Source: Saccharicrinis sp963675435
GTDB taxonomy: Bacteria; Bacteroidota; Bacteroidia; Bacteroidales; Marinilabiliaceae
Length of the DNA stretch: 64,000 bases
NCBI GenBank assembly: GCA_963675435.1
Contig: OY776216.1
Span: 1,550,001-1,614,000, forward strand
Reading direction: 5' to 3'
Below, piece by piece: positions 59,496-64,000 of this stretch (position 1 is its first letter; the number at the start of each line of letters is the position of its first letter). A model generated the notes under the pieces. That model did no database searches. It had not been told where the DNA came from and saw nothing but the letters and a program-made list of their open reading frames with translations. The position numbers were made by a program, and so were the translations under genes.

Positions 59496-62400
59496 ATGAT
59501 GCAAAATTATTTAAAGCCTGATTATGTTTTTGAGGCTAGTTGGGAAGTATGTAATAAAATGGGCGGTATCCATACCGTTTTATCAACAAAAGCATTAACT
59601 CTCGTTGAAAATTTTGGAGATAATATAATATTTATTGGTCCTGATATTTATTCAGGTGCAAATAAAATAAGTGAATTTGAGCAGGATGATAACCTTTTCC
59701 CTGGATGGAAAGATATCTTAAATAAAGAAGGTCTTCGTGTAAGAACCGGACGTTGGAATGTTGTAGGAAGACCTATTGCTTTATTAATTGACTTTAGTAC
59801 ACTTGTTCCTCAAAAAAATGAAATACTATCTCGTTTCTGGGAATTGTATAAAGTAGACTCTTTATCCGGACAATGGGATTATATTGAATCCGTTATTTTT
59901 GGATATGCAACAGGAAAAGTGATTGAGAGCTATTGTAAGTGTTTTCTGAATGCGAATCATAAAATTATAGCGCAATTTAATGAATGGATGACAGGTAGTG
60001 GTGCGCTTTATCTTAAAAATACACTTCCTCAGATCGCAACTGTTTTTACTACACATGCAACAGTAGTTGGGCGTAGTTTAGCAGGAAATGGAGAGCCTTT
60101 ATATGATGATTTGCCAAAGTTTAATGCAGATTTGAGATCGCATGATTTAGGTGTAGTAGCAAAACATTCATTAGAAAAACAAGCTGCCTTAAATGCAGAT
60201 TGCTTTACCACAGTTTCGGATATAACCGCTAAAGAATGTGCTCAATTTATGGAGCGACAGGTTGATGTGGTTACACCCAATGGCTTTGAAAATGATTTTG
60301 TTCCTCAAACTGAAGAATTTGGTAAAAAGAGGAAAAATGCACGAGAAAAATTACGTGCGGTTTCAGAATGTTTATTGGGCTATAAAATATCTGAAGATGC
60401 ACTGTTTATTGCCAACAGTGGTAGGTATGAATATAGAAATAAAGGGATTGATGTATTCCTTGATAGTTTGAAGCATCTTAACGAAGATGAGAATTATAAA
60501 AGGGAAACAATTGTTTTTGTATTAATTCCTGGAAATAATTTTGGAGCAAGAAAAGATTTAATTGCAAAATTAAATGGAGAATCAGACTTAGAACTTGAAA
60601 ATCCTTTCTTAACTCATGGTTTAAACGATCTGGGTTATGATCCTATAATAAATAAAATACAGGATATCCATCTGAATAATGACGAGGATGACACTGTAAA
60701 ATTAATTTTTGTTCCAGCTTATCTTAAAGGAGATGATGGAATATTTAACCTTCCATACTATGATATCCTGATAGGTATGGATCTAACGGTCTTTCCTTCT
60801 TATTACGAGCCATGGGGTTATACTCCGCTTGAAAGTTTAGCGTTCTATATTCCTACAATTACAACTAGTTTGGCCGGTTTTGGAATTTGGGGAAGGCAAT
60901 TCTCAAATGGAATTTCTGATGGATTGGGAGTTATTGAGCGCAATGATCATAATAATGCAGAAGTGTCTCTTAGTATCTCTAATACAATACAGGAATATTT
61001 ATTAAAATCAGAAAGTGAAGTATTAAAAATACGCAGGAAAGCGCACGAAATTTCAACAAGAGTTGATTGGGGTGAACTTATTAAACATTATTATGAGGCA
61101 TACGATATTGCTTTGAAAGCAGTTGAACGTAGGAGGACTCAAATTGATGTGGTTAAAAGAGAAAAAAGAATTCATGTTAAGGCAGAAAAGTCACCGATGC
61201 CGGTTTGGAAAAAGTTGTTTGTAAAATCAAAACTTCCGGAAAGGATATCGCATTTAAGCGATTTGACTCATAATCTTTGGTGGACATGGAATTACCAGGC
61301 AGCTGAATTGTTTGAATATATTGATCCAGATACATGGGTAAATACAGGAAGAGATCCTATTAAATTATTAGAACGTGTTAGTTATGATTATTTAGTAGAA
61401 TTGTCTCAGAAAACAGAGTTTATTGAACAGTTGGATAAAGTATATTCCATGTTCCGTGAATATATGGATCGAGAACCAAATCAGGATCCATCCATAGCTT
61501 ATTTTAGTATGGAGTATGGTATTAACGATGTGCTAAAAATATATTCTGGAGGTTTAGGTGTTCTTGCTGGTGACTATTTAAAAGAAGCCAGTGACTCTAA
61601 TGTTAATATGACAGCCATTGGTTTACTATACAAGTATGGGTATTTCAGACAGTCTGTTACAATTAGCGGAGATCAGCAATCAAATTTTGATCGTCAGGAG
61701 TTTTCAACACTACCCATTAAGGAGGTGAAGAATAATGATGGGACACCTATGGTGTTGCAAATGAGTGCGCCAGGTCGAATTGTTCATGTAAAAATATGGC
61801 GAGCAGATGTGGGTAGGGTTACTTTATACTTAATGGATACAGACCATGAATTAAATACAGAAGGGGACAGGCAAATTACTCATAGTTTATATGGCGGTGA
61901 TTGGGAAAATCGTTTAAAACAGGAGATTCTTCTTGGTATGGGAGGAATTCAGTTGCTGGATGAATTAAATATAGAAGCGAATTTATTTCATTGTAACGAG
62001 GGACATGCAGCATTGATTAATGTGTCGAGGTTGATAAAGTACGTGGAAGGTCAGTATAATTTTGCGGAAGCCATGGAGTTAGTCAGGGCATCTTCATTAT
62101 TTACAACACATACACCAGTACCTGCAGGTCATGATAAATTTGATGAGGACTTAATAAGGGTTTACTTTCGACATATACCTGAAAGACTTCAGGTTACATG
62201 GGATGAGTTTATGGGATTAGGACGTGAAAACGTAAATGATCATCATGAAAAATTCTCAATGAGTGTGCTGGCAGTTAAAACGTCTATGGAAGTAAATGGC
62301 GTGAGTTGGTTACATGGAGAGGTCTCCAGAAATATGTTTCAGGGATTATGGAAAGGTTTATTTACCGAAGAAGTACCAATCGGCTATGTAACCAATGGAG

Positions 62401-63728
62401 TTCATTATGGAACCTGGACATCTAGTGATTTTCAGCGTTTGTATGAGAAAGAATTTGATCCTGCATTTAAGAATGACCTTTCCAATAAAGATTACTGGAG
62501 AAAAATACACGATGTAAGTGATTATGACATTTGGCAAGTAAGGTTGGCTCTACGTAAAAAGCTAATTGATTTTGTTAAAAACAGGATGGCATCTAATATG
62601 GTGAATAGTCACTCTGACCCATCTCAAATTATTGAAGTTATAGATCAGATTGATGACAAAGCTTTAACAATTGGCTTTGCACGACGATTTGCTACTTATA
62701 AAAGAGCTCATTTGTTATTTACGGATGAAGAGCGACTTTCAGAGATCGTAAATAATCCGGAGCGACCAGTGCAGTTTATCTTTGCCGGTAAGGCCCACCC
62801 TGCAGATGGAGGAGGACAGGCCTTAATCAAGCATATTGTTGAAATATCAAAGAAACCACAGTTTCTGGGTAAAATTATTTTCCTTGAAAACTATGATATG
62901 GAATTAGCCAAAAGATTGGTGAGTGGTGTGGATATTTGGTTAAATACACCAACTCGACCTCTTGAAGCCTCTGGTACTAGTGGCGAAAAGGCGGAACTTA
63001 ATGGAGTACTTAATTTTAGTGTTCTAGATGGATGGTGGTTTGAAGGTTACCAGAAAGGTGCCGGTTGGAGTCTGACAGATAAAAGAACGTATCACGATCA
63101 GCAGTTGCAGGATGAATTAGATGCTGCTACAATTTATAGCATGTTGGAAAATGAAATTGTTCCATTGTTCTATCAGACAAATGATGAAGGCTTATCACAT
63201 GAGTGGATTAAATATATTAAAAACTCTATTTCTGAAATTGCGCCTAACTATACTACTAAAAGAATGATGGATGATTATATGTCCAGGTTTTATAGTAAGA
63301 TGGATCATTACCTGAAAGAATTGAAGAGTAATGACTGTTCATTAGTTCGAGAAATTTCATCGTGGAAACGATGGGTAAAGTCGAATTGGAATGATGTAGA
63401 AGTAGTAAATATTGAAATGCCGGATATATATGCGCATCAATTGGGTATTGGAGAAACGTATCATATTAGTGTGGTGATTGATCTGAAATCATTGGCTAAT
63501 GTTGATATTTCGGTTCAGGCTATTTTTGCGGATGTTGATGAAGATGGAACAGCAAAGATGTTAAGTGTTGAGGAATTTAAAATTGATAAAAAAGAAGGTA
63601 GTAAATTGTACTGTACCTTAAATCATCTGTTAAACATTCCGGGGGTATATAATTTTGGCATCAGAATGTATCCAAAAAATCTGTCAGTGCAAGCTCAGCA
63701 TGAGTTGTGTTGTATTAGATGGATATAA
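59496..63728 (+). CDS. Fused glycogen synthase (GT3) and glycogen phosphorylase (GT35)
   Basis: 1410 residues from ATG 59496 (a GTG at 59457 would add 13). N-terminal part (~1-560) is a eukaryote-like GT3 synthase: FEASWEVCNKMGGIHTVLST, VFTTHATVVGRSLAGNG, TTVSDITAKE, TPNGFEN and the E-x7-E motif in PSYYEPWGYTPLESLAFYIP. From ~580 it is a short-type alpha-glucan phosphorylase: THNLWWTWNYQAAELF, AYFSMEYGI, GGLGVLAGDYLKEASD, HCNEGHAALI, TTHTPVPAGHDKF, IGFARRFATYKRA, and PLP lysine ~1162 in EASGTSGEKAELNGVLNFSV. Both sites look complete. Last gene of the cluster. Confidence 0.95.
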   Translation: MMQNYLKPDYVFEASWEVCNKMGGIHTVLSTKALTLVENFGDNIIFIGPDIYSGANKISEFEQDDNLFPGWKDILNKEGLRVRTGRWNVVGRPIALLIDFSTLVPQKNEILSRFWELYKVDSLSGQWDYIESVIFGYATGKVIESYCKCFLNANHKIIAQFNEWMTGSGALYLKNTLPQIATVFTTHATVVGRSLAGNGEPLYDDLPKFNADLRSHDLGVVAKHSLEKQAALNADCFTTVSDITAKECAQFMERQVDVVTPNGFENDFVPQTEEFGKKRKNAREKLRAVSECLLGYKISEDALFIANSGRYEYRNKGIDVFLDSLKHLNEDENYKRETIVFVLIPGNNFGARKDLIAKLNGESDLELENPFLTHGLNDLGYDPIINKIQDIHLNNDEDDTVKLIFVPAYLKGDDGIFNLPYYDILIGMDLTVFPSYYEPWGYTPLESLAFYIPTITTSLAGFGIWGRQFSNGISDGLGVIERNDHNNAEVSLSISNTIQEYLLKSESEVLKIRRKAHEISTRVDWGELIKHYYEAYDIALKAVERRRTQIDVVKREKRIHVKAEKSPMPVWKKLFVKSKLPERISHLSDLTHNLWWTWNYQAAELFEYIDPDTWVNTGRDPIKLLERVSYDYLVELSQKTEFIEQLDKVYSMFREYMDREPNQDPSIAYFSMEYGINDVLKIYSGGLGVLAGDYLKEASDSNVNMTAIGLLYKYGYFRQSVTISGDQQSNFDRQEFSTLPIKEVKNNDGTPMVLQMSAPGRIVHVKIWRADVGRVTLYLMDTDHELNTEGDRQITHSLYGGDWENRLKQEILLGMGGIQLLDELNIEANLFHCNEGHAALINVSRLIKYVEGQYNFAEAMELVRASSLFTTHTPVPAGHDKFDEDLIRVYFRHIPERLQVTWDEFMGLGRENVNDHHEKFSMSVLAVKTSMEVNGVSWLHGEVSRNMFQGLWKGLFTEEVPIGYVTNGVHYGTWTSSDFQRLYEKEFDPAFKNDLSNKDYWRKIHDVSDYDIWQVRLALRKKLIDFVKNRMASNMVNSHSDPSQIIEVIDQIDDKALTIGFARRFATYKRAHLLFTDEERLSEIVNNPERPVQFIFAGKAHPADGGGQALIKHIVEISKKPQFLGKIIFLENYDMELAKRLVSGVDIWLNTPTRPLEASGTSGEKAELNGVLNFSVLDGWWFEGYQKGAGWSLTDKRTYHDQQLQDELDAATIYSMLENEIVPLFYQTNDEGLSHEWIKYIKNSISEIAPNYTTKRMMDDYMSRFYSKMDHYLKELKSNDCSLVREISSWKRWVKSNWNDVEVVNIEMPDIYAHQLGIGETYHISVVIDLKSLANVDISVQAIFADVDEDGTAKMLSVEEFKIDKKEGSKLYCTLNHLLNIPGVYNFGIRMYPKNLSVQAQHELCCIRWI

Positions 63729-63772
63729 TTAACGACTAAAGAAACTATTTTAAATAGTATTTGTAAGTAAAT

Positions 63773-63818
63773 AAAACGACCAGGAAATGCTTAATGTATT
63801 TTTCTGGCCGTTTTATTT
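63773..63818 (+). terminator. Intrinsic terminator of the glycogen cluster
   Basis: AAAACGACCAGGAAA / TTTTTCTGGCCGTTTT stem with a 12-nt loop, followed by ATTTTGT. The truncated foldback element begins 24 nt later. Confidence 0.8.
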
Positions 63819-63842
63819 TGTCTAATTCAGATATTATTTAAT

Positions 63843-64000
63843 AACCCGAGTTCGATATAAAATTATTGGCTCAGAGCGCTTATAAATAATGAGTTTCAAT
63901 GAATATTTGTGAAGTCATAGCGGGCTATGTCAAACAAATATGAAGAAGAAAATCGTTGTTTATATGTGGCTTTCTATTAAAATACTAATCTACTTCGTTA
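63843..64000. mobile_element. Foldback/MITE-like element, second copy (cut by window end)
   Basis: The 158 bp up to the window edge match 23507-23664 with only three substitutions and no indels, starting at the same terminal AACCCGAGTTCGAT and including CATAGCGGGCTATG. Same orientation as the first copy, and again just downstream of an intrinsic terminator. Confidence 0.85.

Noticed and set aside
54436..63728. Glycogen cluster as a polysaccharide utilisation locus (PUL)
   Set aside because: No SusC/SusD pair, no signal peptides on the enzymes, and the functions are those of intracellular storage glycogen.

Overview
The window is AT-rich chromosomal DNA of a Bacteroidota bacterium, most likely a free-living or marine member of the Bacteroidales/Marinilabiliales. 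The placement rests on an LpxC-FabZ fusion, a TonB receptor paired with a DUF4249 lipoprotein, a GSCFA protein, SusC-style 'VVxGYGxQKK' segments, weak Shine-Dalgarno signals and several promoters of the Bacteroidota type (TTTG, about 20 nt, TAnnTTTG). Most of the window is conserved housekeeping DNA. It holds no prophage, CRISPR array or complete insertion sequence.

Layout. 1-1.6 kb: end of an unidentified gene, a decayed gene, and an AraC regulator between two REP-like hairpins. 1.6-5.6 kb: a tripartite efflux operon (TolC-like, HlyD/EmrA-like, 14-TM MFS) divergent from that regulator. 5.65-6.33 kb: wreck of a chemoreceptor gene. 6.4-12.3 kb: unknown membrane protein, TPR-AraC regulator, ketopantoate reductase-like enzyme, lipoprotein, CPBP protease. 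12.4-13.4 kb: two initiator tRNA genes and a broken lipoprotein gene. 13.5-17.3 kb: M23 peptidase, dxr, rseP, tatA. 17.5-23.4 kb: universal stress protein, MORN-type protein, RNase R, TetR regulator, MetA (with acetyl-type Glu111), GcvH. 23.5-23.76 kb: a 255-bp foldback element whose second copy is cut by the right window edge. 23.8-28.6 kb, minus strand: rimP-nusA-infB. 28.8-33.7 kb: HD phosphohydrolase and lipid A genes lpxD, lpxC/fabZ, lpxA. 33.8-39.9 kb: a vWA protein with a SusC-like N-terminal module, a candidate small RNA or leader, TonB receptor plus DUF4249 lipoprotein, small membrane protein. 40.1-42.5 kb: aroB-aroA. 42.5-44.4 kb, minus strand: ECF sigma factor and a composite anti-sigma-like protein. 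45-50.8 kb: sufBCDSE-sufT. 51.1-54.1 kb: queG, alpha/beta hydrolase, GSCFA protein. 54.4-63.7 kb: a glycogen/alpha-glucan cluster ending in a 1410-residue fusion of glycogen synthase (GT3) and glycogen phosphorylase (GT35).

The points most worth following are the fused synthase-phosphorylase in the glycogen cluster; the SusC-type presequence module found in two proteins without a beta-barrel (a vWA protein and a sigma-linked anti-sigma-like protein); the foldback repeat family; the structured region ahead of the TonB receptor; and the stem-loop ahead of lpxA. Four degenerate or partial genes lie in the first 13.4 kb, with none recognised after that.
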